DNA of 64,000 bases from Bradyrhizobium sp. 170 (GTDB lineage Bacteria; Pseudomonadota; Alphaproteobacteria; Rhizobiales; Xanthobacteraceae), in assembly GCF_023101085.1 (NCBI RefSeq), contig NZ_CP064703.1, forward strand, positions 1,488,001 to 1,552,000, read 5' to 3'. Made by a program: the position numbers and the translations under genes. This document shows positions 35,019 to 43,773 of this stretch, piece after piece (the first letter of the stretch is position 1; each line of letters opens with the position of its first letter). The notes under the pieces were generated by a model. The model was not told the origin of the DNA. It saw only the letters and a program-made list of their open reading frames with translations, and made no database searches.

Positions 35019-35740
35019 CCGAGCCATTGCATGACCTCGGCGACGCTTTCCACCCGCAACCGGTCCGGAAGTGCTGGTCGCGACAGCATGATCACGGGAA
35101 GACCCAGCGCGCGCGCAGCGTCAATCTTGGCGCGCGCGCCGTCTCCGCCGGAATTGCGGGCGACAATCCATTCGATGCGACGCGCGCGCATCATCTCCAG
35201 TTCACCATTGAGCGTGAACGGGCCGCGCGACAAGATGACGTCGGCATCGAATGGCAAGGCGTCCTCGGGCGCGTCGACGAATCTCAGCGTGTAGGCGTGC
35301 TGCGGCCTGCTGGCGAAGGGCGCGATATGCTGCCGGCCGATCGCAAGAAACACCCGGGTGCGGCTTTCCGGCAAGGCCGCAACAGCGGAGGCGATATTGG
35401 CCACCTCGATCCAGTTGTCGCCGGGCGTTCTGGCCCAGGGGGCGCGTTCCAGAGCCATCAGCGGCGTGCCGGTTTCCACGCACGCCGCAACCGCGTTGCG
35501 GCTCATTTCGGCCGCGAAGGGATGCGTTGCGTCAACCACATGCGTGATGCCTTCCCGACGAATGTGTTCGGCAAGACCGCTCACGCCGCCGAAGCCGCCG
35601 ATACGAGTCGGCAGCGGCTGGTTGGCGGGCGCACGGGTGCGCCCGCCGTAGGAATAGATCGCGTCGAGTCCCGCGCGCGCGATGCTCTCTGCAAGCAGAT
35701 TGGCGTCGGCCGTTCCGCCCAGAATGAGGGCGCGCATCAT
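34994..35740 (-). CDS. cobK: precorrin-6A reductase, inverted within the operon
   Basis: NADPH-dependent reductase of precorrin-6A, 248 residues. ILGGTADANLLA (N-terminal NAD-type loop, 6-17), VDATHPFAAEMSRNA, and FLAIGRQHIAPF are CobK/CbiJ signatures. It is the only minus-strand gene within the long plus-strand run: its 3' end overlaps cobJ by 25 nt and its start codon overlaps that of cobL on the other strand (the shared bases are 35739-35740), so its promoter and ribosome site must lie inside cobL. A second ATG at 35737 is possible. Confidence 0.93.
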   Translation of the reverse strand: MMRALILGGTADANLLAESIARAGLDAIYSYGGRTRAPANQPLPTRIGGFGGVSGLAEHIRREGITHVVDATHPFAAEMSRNAVAACVETGTPLMALERAPWARTPGDNWIEVANIASAVAALPESRTRVFLAIGRQHIAPFASRPQHAYTLRFVDAPEDALPFDADVILSRGPFTLNGELEMMRARRIEWIVARNSGGDGARAKIDAARALGLPVIMLSRPALPDRLRVESVAEVMQWLGHRTCLGA

Positions 35741-36920
35741 GGCTGATCCCTGGTTGACCATTATTGGCATCGGCGAAGATGGCCTTGCCGGCCTCTCCGA
35801 GGCAAGCCGAAAGGCGATTGCCCGGGCGGAAACTGTCTTTGGCGGCGAACGCCATCTCGCGCTCGCGGAGGTTGGCAACCGCGGCCGTCCGTGGCCGGTA
35901 CCGTTCGATGCGGACATTGTGCTGAGCCGGCGCGGCCGCCCGACGGCGGTGCTTGCCTCGGGCGATCCGTTCTGGCATGGCGTCGGCGGAAGCCTTGCTG
36001 AGAAGCTCGAGGCAGGCGAGTGGGTTGTCCACTCCGCGCCTTCGACCTTCTCGCTCGCCGCGGCGCGATTGGGCTGGCGCCTCGAATCTGTCGTCTGTCT
36101 CGGGCTCCACGCCGCGCCTTTCGAGCGCTTGGTCCCGCATCTGGCGCAGGGCGCGCGGATCATTTGCCTGGTGCGCGACGGCAAGGCAGGCGGCGATCTC
36201 GCAAAATGGCTCACGGAACGTGGCTGGGGCGGGTCGTTGATCTGGAGCCTTGCGGCCCTTGGTGGCCCCGGCGAACGCATCAGACAACATCGTGCCGACA
36301 GCTACTCGGCCGAGCCTCGCGACAATCTCGTCGCGCTGGCGCTGGAGGCGAGGGGATCGCAGGGCATCGCGCGCAGCTCGGGTCTTCCGGACGATCTCTT
36401 TGTGCATGACGGCCAGATCACCAAGCGGCCGGTGCGCGCGCTGGCGCTGTCAGCCCTTTCGCCGCGGCCCGGCGAAAGATTGTGGGATATTGGCGCGGGC
36501 TCAGGCTCGATCTCCGTTGAATGGGCTTTGGCGGGGGGGACGGCCATTGCGGTTGAGGCTCGCGAGGAACGCGCTGCGAACATCCGCCGCAATGTTGCGG
36601 CGTTCGGTCTGACACATCGGATCACCGTCGTTGAAGGAACCGCGCCCGATGCTCTCGCGGGCCTGAAGGCGCCCGGTGCCGTATTCGTCGGCGGGGGGCT
36701 CAATGCCACGTTGTTCGATCCCGTCTGGCTGTGTCTTGAAGCGGGCACGCGATTGGTCGCACATGCCGTGACGCTAGAAACGGAGGCGTTTCTCGCGGAC
36801 CTGCATCAGCGCCATGGTGGGGAATTGATGCGGATCGAGATCGCTCATGCCGCCCCGCTGGGCCGGTACCGATCCTGGGAGTCGGTGCGGCCGGTCGTGC
36901 AATGGAGTGCGGTCAAATGA
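35739..36920 (+). CDS. cobL: precorrin-6Y C5,15-methyltransferase (decarboxylating)
   Basis: Bifunctional fusion of 393 residues. N-terminal tetrapyrrole methylase half (1-200; [25 protein letters not shown]) methylates C5; C-terminal Rossmann methyltransferase half ([16 protein letters not shown]) handles C15 and the C12 acetate decarboxylation. Start ATG 35739 has GAGGG upstream, which lies within antisense cobK. Overlaps cobE (ATGA). Confidence 0.94.
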   Translation: MADPWLTIIGIGEDGLAGLSEASRKAIARAETVFGGERHLALAEVGNRGRPWPVPFDADIVLSRRGRPTAVLASGDPFWHGVGGSLAEKLEAGEWVVHSAPSTFSLAAARLGWRLESVVCLGLHAAPFERLVPHLAQGARIICLVRDGKAGGDLAKWLTERGWGGSLIWSLAALGGPGERIRQHRADSYSAEPRDNLVALALEARGSQGIARSSGLPDDLFVHDGQITKRPVRALALSALSPRPGERLWDIGAGSGSISVEWALAGGTAIAVEAREERAANIRRNVAAFGLTHRITVVEGTAPDALAGLKAPGAVFVGGGLNATLFDPVWLCLEAGTRLVAHAVTLETEAFLADLHQRHGGELMRIEIAHAAPLGRYRSWESVRPVVQWSAVK

Positions 36921-37285
36921 AGGTCGCAGGTTTGGGCTTCAGGCGTACCGCGACGCTTGCCTCGCTGCGCGAAGCGCTGATCGCGGCCGGCGGCTGCGAA
37001 GGCCTCGCGGCGGTCGCCACGGTCAGCGACAAGGCGGAGACGGCCGCTCTGATATCGTTGGCGCGCGAGCTCAACGTGCCGATCAAGGCTGTTCCAGCCA
37101 ATGTGCTGGCCGGCGCCGCGACGCTGACCCAGTCAAAACTCATCCGGGAAAAATTTGGCACGGGGTCGGTCGCGGAAGCCGCCGCACTGGTGGCGGCCGG
37201 TCGTCGCGCGCGCCTGATTGCGACGCGCGCGGTTTCACAAGACCGCACCGTAACGGCGGCGATTGCCGAAGGAGACGGCGAATGA
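36917..37285 (+). CDS. cobE: cobalamin biosynthesis protein CobE (CbiG C-terminal-like)
   Basis: A 122-residue protein equivalent to the C-terminal domain of Cbi[14 protein letters not shown] (5-17) and the Ser/Thr-rich SVAEAAAL turn are typical. Essential in the Pseudomonas denitrificans pathway, where its role remains unclear; in CbiG the relative opens a lactone in the anaerobic route. Overlaps cobL and cobM by 4 nt each. Confidence 0.88.
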   Translation: MKVAGLGFRRTATLASLREALIAAGGCEGLAAVATVSDKAETAALISLARELNVPIKAVPANVLAGAATLTQSKLIREKFGTGSVAEAAALVAAGRRARLIATRAVSQDRTVTAAIAEGDGE

Positions 37286-38064
37286 CCGTGCATTTCATTG
37301 GCGCCGGCCCCGGCGCTGCAGATCTCTTGACCTTGCGCGGGCGCGATCTGATCGCCGCCTCGCCGGTCTGCCTCTATGCCGGCTCGCTCGTGCCGGAAGG
37401 CGTACTCGGGCATTGCCCGCCGGGCGCGCGGATCGTCAACACCGCGCCGCTGTCGCTCGACGAGATCATTGCGGAGATCGCCGCCGCGCACGTGGAAGGC
37501 AAGGACGTCGCGCGGCTGCATTCGGGTGATCTCTCGATTTGGTCAGCGATGGGCGAGCAGCTACGGCGGCTGCGCGCGCTGAAGATTCCCTATTCGATCA
37601 CGCCCGGCGTGCCGTCCTTCTCCGCCGCCGCCGCGGCGCTCGAGGCCGAGCTGACGCTGCCGGGCCTTGCCCAGTCCGTGGTGTTGACGCGTACGCCCGG
37701 CCGGGCGAGCGCGATGCCGGGCGGCGAGAAGCTCGCCGCTTTCGCCGCGACCGGTGCGGTGCTCGCCATCCACCTGTCGATCCATCTCCTGGACAAGGTG
37801 ATTGCCGAGTTGACGCCGCATTACGGCACGGATTGTCCGGTCGCGATTGTTTGGCGCGCAAGTTGGCCGGACCAGCGCATCGTGCGCGCCACGCTTGCCA
37901 CGCTCGATGCCGCAGTCGGTGTCGAGCTCGAGCGGACCGCGCTCATTCTGGTCGGCAAGACGCTGGGCTCGGAGGAGTTCGCCGAGAGCCGCCTTTACGC
38001 TGCCGACTATAATCGCCGTTACCGCCCGGTCGGGCAGGCACCGCGTTTTCCGGAGGCGTCGTGA
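37282..38064 (+). CDS. cobM: precorrin-4 C11-methyltransferase
   Basis: Tetrapyrrole methylase, 260 residues. [16 protein letters not shown] (5-20), [19 protein letters not shown] and [11 protein letters not shown] are CobM/CbiF hallmarks. Overlaps cobE and ends at a TGATG overlap with cobB. Confidence 0.94.
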   Translation: MTVHFIGAGPGAADLLTLRGRDLIAASPVCLYAGSLVPEGVLGHCPPGARIVNTAPLSLDEIIAEIAAAHVEGKDVARLHSGDLSIWSAMGEQLRRLRALKIPYSITPGVPSFSAAAAALEAELTLPGLAQSVVLTRTPGRASAMPGGEKLAAFAATGAVLAIHLSIHLLDKVIAELTPHYGTDCPVAIVWRASWPDQRIVRATLATLDAAVGVELERTALILVGKTLGSEEFAESRLYAADYNRRYRPVGQAPRFPEAS

Positions 38065-39374
38065 TGGCGACAGGCCTCGTCATCTCGGCGCCGGCCTCCG
38101 GCATTGGCAAGACGACGCTGACGCTGGCGCTCGCGCGCGCCTATCGCAATCGCGGGCTGACCGTGCAGTGCTTCAAGAGCGGACCCGACTATATCGATCC
38201 CGCCTTCCACGCGGCCGCGACGGGACATGCCTCGGTCAATATCGATAGCTGGGCCATGGATCGCGAGACGATCGCGCAGCTGGTCGGCCGCGGCGCGGAC
38301 GCCGATCTCGTGCTCGCGGAGGGCTCGATGGGCCTGTTCGACGGCGTCGCTGCGCGCGGCGTGGCGGGCACCGGCGCGACCGCCGACATCGCGGAGATGA
38401 TGGGCTGGCCGGTTCTGCTGGTGATCGATCCATCCGGCCAGGCGCAGACGGCCGCGGCGGTTGCCGCCGGACTGCGCGATTTCCGCGCGGGCGTCCGGCT
38501 TGCAGGCGTCGTTCTCAATCGCGTCGCGAGCCCGCGGCACGAGGATCTGGTGCGCCGCGCCATGGCAGACGCCGGCATTGCCGTATTCGGTGCGCTGCCG
38601 CGCCATGCCGAGATCGCCTTGCCGAAGCGGCATCTTGGACTGGTGCAGGCCGAGGAGCAGGCAGAGATCGGCGAACTGATTGCGAAGGCTGCACGCTTCG
38701 TCACCGAGCATGTCGATCTCGACTCCGTGCTGCAATCGGCCTCTGCCTGGCTGCCGCCATCGGCCCCGGGCGATCTCACCGTCACGCCACCCGGGCAGCG
38801 GATTGCGCTGGCGCGCGATGCGGCGTTCTCCTTCATCTATCCGCACATGCTCGAAGCCTGGCGCGCCGCCGGCGCCGAGATATCGCCCTTCTCGCCGCTT
38901 GCCGATGAAGGGCCTGACGCGAGCGCCGACGTGTGCTGGTTGCCCGGCGGCTATCCGGAACTGCACGCGGGCCGGCTTGCAGGCAACACGCGGTTTGGTG
39001 GCGCATTGCGCGCCTTCGCCGAGACGCGCCCCGTGCATGGCGAATGCGGAGGCTATATGGTGCTCGGTACGGCCTTGACCGACGCCGAGGGCGCACGCCA
39101 CCAGATGGTCGGCTTGCTTGGCCTGGAGACGAGCTATGCCAGGCGTCGCATGCATCTGGGTTATCGCCTGGCGGAGCTTGCTGCACCGATACCCGGACAC
39201 AAGGCCGGCGCACGGCTAAGGGGCCATGAGTTTCATTATTCGATGATCGTCGCGCAGCCTGACACGCCGCTCGCGGTCGTGTGCGATGCGACGGGCGCCG
39301 TGGTTGCGGAGACCGGCTCGCGGCGCGATAACACCTCCGGTACCTTCTTCCATCTGATTGCGGAGGACCGGTGA
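38064..39374 (+). CDS. cobB: hydrogenobyrinic/cobyrinic acid a,c-diamide synthase
   Basis: Glutamine-dependent amidase of the a and c acetates, 436 residues. ATPase half: ASGIGKTT (P-loop) and KSGPDYIDPAFH; glutaminase half: LPGGYPE and the nucleophile Cys in HGECGGYMVLG, with the late HEFHYS. ATG 38064 has GGAGG 7 nt upstream; the GTG at 38061 is an alternative. In the aerobic route it acts before CobN. Confidence 0.94.
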   Translation: MATGLVISAPASGIGKTTLTLALARAYRNRGLTVQCFKSGPDYIDPAFHAAATGHASVNIDSWAMDRETIAQLVGRGADADLVLAEGSMGLFDGVAARGVAGTGATADIAEMMGWPVLLVIDPSGQAQTAAAVAAGLRDFRAGVRLAGVVLNRVASPRHEDLVRRAMADAGIAVFGALPRHAEIALPKRHLGLVQAEEQAEIGELIAKAARFVTEHVDLDSVLQSASAWLPPSAPGDLTVTPPGQRIALARDAAFSFIYPHMLEAWRAAGAEISPFSPLADEGPDASADVCWLPGGYPELHAGRLAGNTRFGGALRAFAETRPVHGECGGYMVLGTALTDAEGARHQMVGLLGLETSYARRRMHLGYRLAELAAPIPGHKAGARLRGHEFHYSMIVAQPDTPLAVVCDATGAVVAETGSRRDNTSGTFFHLIAEDR

Positions 39375-40096
39375 GCGGCTTCGTCTCCTTCATTTCCGCC
39401 GGCCCCGGCGATCCCGAGCTCCTGACGCTGAAAGGGGCGGCGCGGCTGCGCGAAGCCGACGTGGTGCTCTATGATGACCTCGCATCGGGGGCGATCCTCG
39501 ATCTGGCCGGTCCAGCCGCCAATCTCGTCGCGGTGGGAAAACGCGCCGGTCGCCCCTCGACCAAGCAGCAGCATGTCAACCGGTTGCTGGTCGATTACGC
39601 GGGAACGGGCGCGCGCGTGGTGCGGCTGAAATCGGGCGATGCGGGCATCTTCGGTCGTCTGGAAGAGGAGCTCGAGACACTCCGCGCGGCAGGGATCGGC
39701 TACGAGATCGTCCCAGGCGTCACCGCGGCCTGCGTCGCGGCGGCGCAGACCGGCATTCCCCTGACCCGACGGCATACGTCGCGCCGGGTCCAGTTCGTGA
39801 CCGGCGCCGATGTCACCGGTGAATTGCCCGCGAACCTGAACTGGGCGGCGCTGGCCGATCCGGAGGCGACGACCGTCGTCTATATGGGCCGGCGCACGTT
39901 CCCGGTCCTGGCCGCGAAGCTGATCGAGCATGGCCTCGCGCCGAGCACGCCGGCGCTGTTTGCCGAATCCTTGGGCCGCACCGACGAGCGGCTGGTCCGC
40001 ACCACGATCGAGGAGCTCGCCGAACAGCTCGCGCGAGGCGGAGCGGCGAAGACCGCCGCCGTGATCCTGTTCGGCGCGTTGGCGGAGATGACGTGA
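39371..40096 (+). CDS. cobA: uroporphyrinogen-III C-methyltransferase
   Basis: Makes precorrin-2 from uroporphyrinogen III, the branch point into corrins (and sirohaem). 241 residues: SAGPGDPELLTLKG (9-22), RLKSGDAGIFGR, GVTAACVAAAQTGIPLTRR and VYMGRRTFP. GTG start overlapping the cobB stop. No CysG-type dehydrogenase/ferrochelatase domain, so it serves the corrin pathway. Last gene of the continuous overlapping run from riboswitch 1. Confidence 0.94.
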   Translation: MSGFVSFISAGPGDPELLTLKGAARLREADVVLYDDLASGAILDLAGPAANLVAVGKRAGRPSTKQQHVNRLLVDYAGTGARVVRLKSGDAGIFGRLEEELETLRAAGIGYEIVPGVTAACVAAAQTGIPLTRRHTSRRVQFVTGADVTGELPANLNWAALADPEATTVVYMGRRTFPVLAAKLIEHGLAPSTPALFAESLGRTDERLVRTTIEELAEQLARGGAAKTAAVILFGALAEMT

Positions 40097-40201
40097 GATG
40101 ACACCGTCGCCGACCCTCGCTCGCCGCTTGACGCGTGCTCTTCGAAAGAGTCAATTTTGACGCCAAAGCCGTCGGTGTGACGGCAGGAAGGACTTGAGGC
40201 C

Positions 40202-40879
40202 ATGCATATCGAACCGGGAATTGTGACGGGTGCAAAACTCGTGCTGAGCTATGCTACCGGAATTGCCGCAGGCGGCGTCGCTCTCAAGCTAGCGGCGGAT
40301 AGCGTGCGCGAGCAAGGCATCGTTTCATTTGCCGTGCGCACGGTTGCGACGACAGCGCTGGTGTTCTCATTCTTCGAGATCCTGCCGCACTTCCGCGTCG
40401 GAGTCTCCGAGGTGCACTTCATCCTCGGTTCCACATTGTTCCTGCTGTTCGGTGCCGCACCCGCCGCGTTCGGACTCGCATTGGGTCTTCTGCTGCAAGG
40501 CCTGTTCTTCGTGCCGACGGACCTGCCGCAATACGGCATGAACTTGACGACGCTGGTGGTGCCGCTGTTCGCGATCCACGCGCTGTCCCAGCGCATCATT
40601 CCCCGCAACACCGCCTATGTTGACCTGCAATATCGCCAGGCGTTGGCGCTTTCGACGACGTACCAGTCCGCCATCGTCGCGTGGGTTGCATTCTGGGCGC
40701 TCTACGGTGCGGGCTTTGGCGCGACGAATCTCGCCAACATCGCGATGTTTGCAGGATCCTATGCGCTGGTCATTGTGATCGAGCCGCTGGCGGATCTTGC
40801 CGTGCTCGCGCTGGCAAAATCGCTGCGTGGCGTTACGGCCTACGGCTTCGTCACCCCGCGCCTGCACAACGCCGTGTAG
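40202..40879 (+). CDS. CbiM-like cobalt permease component
   Basis: A 225-residue membrane protein starting MHIEPG, the N-terminus of which coordinates metal in CbiM/NikM S-components. At least six hydrophobic helices; HFRVGVSEVHFILGS is a conserved polar helix. No CbiN, CbiQ or CbiO gene lies in the window, so either the partners are elsewhere or it works alone. It follows cobA after 105 bp, which hold a palindrome GTCAA-TT-TTGAC (40150-40161) of unknown meaning. Function in cobalt uptake is inferred from family and context. Confidence 0.8.
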   Translation: MHIEPGIVTGAKLVLSYATGIAAGGVALKLAADSVREQGIVSFAVRTVATTALVFSFFEILPHFRVGVSEVHFILGSTLFLLFGAAPAAFGLALGLLLQGLFFVPTDLPQYGMNLTTLVVPLFAIHALSQRIIPRNTAYVDLQYRQALALSTTYQSAIVAWVAFWALYGAGFGATNLANIAMFAGSYALVIVIEPLADLAVLALAKSLRGVTAYGFVTPRLHNAV

Positions 40880-40891
40880 AGATAACGTGAG

Positions 40892-40912
40892 GGGCGGCTG
40901 CCACGGCCGCCC
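40892..40912 (+). terminator. hairpin between cbiM-like gene and cobF
   Basis: Stem GGGCGGC (40892-40898) with GCCGCCC (40906-40912), 7-nt loop, followed by TTCG rather than a long T-run. Probably a weak terminator or attenuator after the permease gene, only 12 bp before the cobF start. Confidence 0.5.
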
Positions 40913-40924
40913 TTCGCACAGGTT

Positions 40925-41674
40925 ATGCTGACGCTCTCCCTGATAGGTATCGGCTGCGGCGATCCCGAGCAGCTCACGCTCGCTGCGATCCGCGCGATCA
41001 ACGCTGCCGATCTCGTCCTCATCCCGCGCAAGGGCGCGGCGAAGTCCGATCTCGCCGAACTGCGGCGGGCGATTTGCGCCGATGTGCTCACGAGCGACAA
41101 GGCGCGTATCGTGGAATTCGATCTGCCCGTGCGCGATGCCGGCGAGGCGGACTACCGCCGGGGCGTTGACGATTGGCACGACGCTGTCGCTGCAACTTGG
41201 TTACAGGAGGTCGCGAGCCACCTTGGCAGCGACGGCCGCGTGGCCCTGCTGATCTGGGGCGACCCGTCGCTCTACGATTCCAGCCTGCGCATCGCGCGAA
41301 GGCTGGACCCGTTGCCGGCGATCGAGGTGATCCCGGGCATTACGTCGATCCAGGCGCTGTGCGCGGCGCATGCGCTGCCGCTCAACGACATCGGCGAGCC
41401 CTTTCTCGTTACGACGGGGCGGCGGCTGCGCGAAGCCGGCTGGCCTGACGGCACCGACACCGTGGTCGTGATGCTTGATGGCGGCACCGCCTTTCAATCG
41501 CTGGAGCCGAAAGGCCTGCACATCTGGTGGGGCGCCTATCTCGGCATGTCCGATCAAATCATCATGTCCGGTGAGCTTGCCGAGGTTGGCCCTCGCATCG
41601 TCGCGACGCGGCAAGAGGCGCGCGAACGGCATGGCTGGATCATGGACAGCTACATTCTCAAGCGCAGGCCGTGA
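40925..41674 (+). CDS. cobF: precorrin-6A synthase (deacetylating)
   Basis: C1-methyltransferase that also releases the extruded acetyl unit; found only in the aerobic pathway. 249 residues: SLIGIGCGDPEQLTLAA (5-21), WGDPSLYDS and PGITSIQALCAAH. It is separated from the main run by the permease gene. A weak AGG lies before the ATG. Confidence 0.93.
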   Translation: MLTLSLIGIGCGDPEQLTLAAIRAINAADLVLIPRKGAAKSDLAELRRAICADVLTSDKARIVEFDLPVRDAGEADYRRGVDDWHDAVAATWLQEVASHLGSDGRVALLIWGDPSLYDSSLRIARRLDPLPAIEVIPGITSIQALCAAHALPLNDIGEPFLVTTGRRLREAGWPDGTDTVVVMLDGGTAFQSLEPKGLHIWWGAYLGMSDQIIMSGELAEVGPRIVATRQEARERHGWIMDSYILKRRP

Positions 41675-41683
41675 GGCGGCTGC

Positions 41684-42754
41684 ATGCAGAGGCAGAACAA
41701 CATGCTTCCCGAGTGGGTCTCCCAGAACTGCCCTGATGTCTCGGCCGTCCATCGCGAGGCGGCGCTCGCGCGGCAGGGGCAACTGACAAAGCCGACCGGT
41801 GCGCTCGGCCGGCTCGAGCACATTGCGGTCGAGCTTGCCGGTTTGCAGCAGACGGAAAAACCTCGCGCGGCGCGCGTGCCGATCATCATCTTTGCCGGCG
41901 ATCACGGCATCGTCGCGCAGGGCGTGTCGGCCTATCCGCAGGAGGTGACGATCGCGATGATGGCGAATTTCGCCGCGGGCGGCGCTGCGATATCGGTCTT
42001 GGCACGCGAATTGGGTTTGGGTCTCGAAGTCGTCGACGCCGGCACGTTGGCGGGAGCGCCGCTGGCGGGTGTCGTCACCGACAAGCCGCGCTGTGGCAGC
42101 CGCGATTTCAGTGTGGAGGCGGCGCTTAACCCGAGCGAGCTGGCGTTCGCCTTTGAATGCGGCCGGCGCGCGGTGCTGCGCGCAGAGGCCGGGCATCCTG
42201 ATCTACTCATCTTCGGAGAAATGGGGATCGGCAACACCACGACCTCGGCAGCAATCGCTTCGGCCCTGCTCGGCGTGAGCGCCGAAGAGATCGCAGGTAG
42301 CGGAACCGGTGTCGATACCGCCGGCCGGGCCCGCAAGGCGCGGCTGGTTGATGCCGCGCTGGCCCTGCACAGGCTTGCGGGGGCTTCTGCCGAAAAGATC
42401 TTGTGTGCAGTTGGGGGTCTCGAGATCGCCGCCATCTGCGGTGCGATCATCGCAGCCGCGCAGGGGCGCATTCCGGTCCTGATCGACGGCTTCATCGTGT
42501 CAGCTGGAGCGCTCGCGGCGGTGCGTCTCAATCCGTCGTGTCAGCCATATCTCTTGCCCTCGCACCAATCGGCGGAGCAGGGACATCGCCTGATTCTTCG
42601 CGCGCTCAACATCCATCCTCTGGTCAGCCTGGACCTGAGGCTCGGCGAGGGATCTGGTGCCGCGATCGTACTGCCGCTGGTGCGGCTCGCATGCGCCCTG
42701 CACAACGGCATGGCGACCTTTGCGCAAGCCAACGTGCCGGATCGGCCGGCCTGA
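41684..42754 (+). CDS. cobT: nicotinate-nucleotide-dimethylbenzimidazole phosphoribosyltransferase
   Basis: Forms alpha-ribazole phosphate from NaMN and the DMB supplied by BluB (cobU in Pseudomonas). 356 residues: LTKPTGALGRLE, IFAGDHGI, EMGIGNTTTS and the catalytic Glu in DLRLGEGSGA. ATG 41684 has GAGGCGG upstream. Nine bases after cobF, same strand; ends 10 bp from the convergent phosphatase gene. Confidence 0.94.
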   Translation: MQRQNNMLPEWVSQNCPDVSAVHREAALARQGQLTKPTGALGRLEHIAVELAGLQQTEKPRAARVPIIIFAGDHGIVAQGVSAYPQEVTIAMMANFAAGGAAISVLARELGLGLEVVDAGTLAGAPLAGVVTDKPRCGSRDFSVEAALNPSELAFAFECGRRAVLRAEAGHPDLLIFGEMGIGNTTTSAAIASALLGVSAEEIAGSGTGVDTAGRARKARLVDAALALHRLAGASAEKILCAVGGLEIAAICGAIIAAAQGRIPVLIDGFIVSAGALAAVRLNPSCQPYLLPSHQSAEQGHRLILRALNIHPLVSLDLRLGEGSGAAIVLPLVRLACALHNGMATFAQANVPDRPA

Positions 42755-42764
42755 TGACGGCGCT

Positions 42765-43337
42765 TCAAGCAGCGCGCTGATTGACCGATAGCACCCGCCA
42801 GCCATTCGACAGCCGATCGATGCGAGTGAGGAAGAGCGGGTCGATGACGAAGCGGAGGGCAGCCTGCGGGGTGAGGTCAAGTGCGATGCACAGCGCAGCG
42901 CGGATGGTGCCGGAATGGACGACAAGGATTGCCGGTCCGGTCCCGATCTGATCGAGGCCCTGCCGAACCCTGACAATCTGATCCTCAAAGCTTTCGCCGC
43001 CCGGCGGCCGGGAGTGAGCCGGATCGCTCCAGAACTTTGCGTAGCCTTCGCGGCCGGCAGCGGCGAGATCGTCGTGGCGCTGCCCGGTCCAGTCGCCAAA
43101 ATCCTGCTCGCGGAATTCGGGCACCAGGATCGGGTCACGCCCCAGCGCACGCGCCGTGTCGACGGTCCGTCGCGACGGGCTTGCGTAGCTTGTGGCGTCC
43201 TGCGGCAGATGCCGTCTCAGCGCTTCAAGTTGCGTCCGGTCGTTGAGATCCGCGGGGGCGTCCGAGGCATGGATCGTCCCTGCGACGCCATTGACGACGG
43301 CATGCCGGACCAGCCAGAGGAAGGTGTCCCCTTCCAT
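42765..43337 (-). CDS. histidine phosphatase, probable alpha-ribazole phosphatase
   Basis: A 190-residue phosphoglycerate-mutase fold enzyme. LVRHAVVNG (9-17) carries the phospho-accepting His in RHA rather than the commoner RHG; ASPSRRTVDTA, EFREQDFGDWTG and VVHSGTIRAALC complete the site. Position between cobT and the B12 uptake operon suggests dephosphorylation of alpha-ribazole-5'-phosphate (CobC/CobZ step); general phosphatase activity cannot be excluded. Confidence 0.8.
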   Translation of the reverse strand: MEGDTFLWLVRHAVVNGVAGTIHASDAPADLNDRTQLEALRRHLPQDATSYASPSRRTVDTARALGRDPILVPEFREQDFGDWTGQRHDDLAAAGREGYAKFWSDPAHSRPPGGESFEDQIVRVRQGLDQIGTGPAILVVHSGTIRAALCIALDLTPQAALRFVIDPLFLTRIDRLSNGWRVLSVNQRAA

Positions 43338-43469
43338 TCAACGTCTCCACCTACGTCAGAGCAGTAACGCGATAGCACGCTCCGGTAAGCAATTGTCAAT
43401 GTAGAGATCGCTGCGACAAGGACACCCAGACTGCACATTGACTCCGCGCTCGTCTTAATCCTAGATGCA

Positions 43470-43660
43470 CGCGACGGTTTCCCCTTACGGGGGTGAAAAG
43501 GGAATGCGGTGCGAGGAGGTTTCCTCAATGCCGTAGCTGCCCCCGCAACTGTGAGCGGAGAATGTTGCGTCACGAGCCACTGGGCATCTCGGTCCCGGGA
43601 AGGCGACGCAAGGTAACGACCCGCAAGCCAGGAGACCTGCCGTCAGCCGTGGTCACACGC
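43470..43660 (+). promoter_or_regulatory. cobalamin (AdoCbl) riboswitch 2
   Basis: Aptamer elements in order: TTTCCCCTTACGGGGGTGAAAAGGG paired region beginning near 43477 (given in part: GGTGAAAAGGGAATGCGG), GTAGCTGCCCCCGCAACTGT near 43532, GAGCCACTG near 43574, GGGAAGGCG near 43596 and the B12 box GCAAGCCAGGAGACCTGCC near 43623. It precedes the TonB receptor by about 110 bp and would switch off uptake when cobalamin is sufficient. Confidence 0.94.
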
Positions 43661-43773
43661 GAAGATGTCGGTCGGGGAGTACAGACATTCGGCTTCACCC
43701 GAGGCTTAGCAAGCTGGAGGTTGAGACCTGGGTCGCTGTGACGTGCCACTGACGTCATACCGAGGTATCAACC

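Noticed and set aside
34994..36280. Extending cobK to a 428-residue protein
   Set aside because: The extension is antisense to cobL; the CobK family starts at MMRALILGG, which corresponds to 35740.
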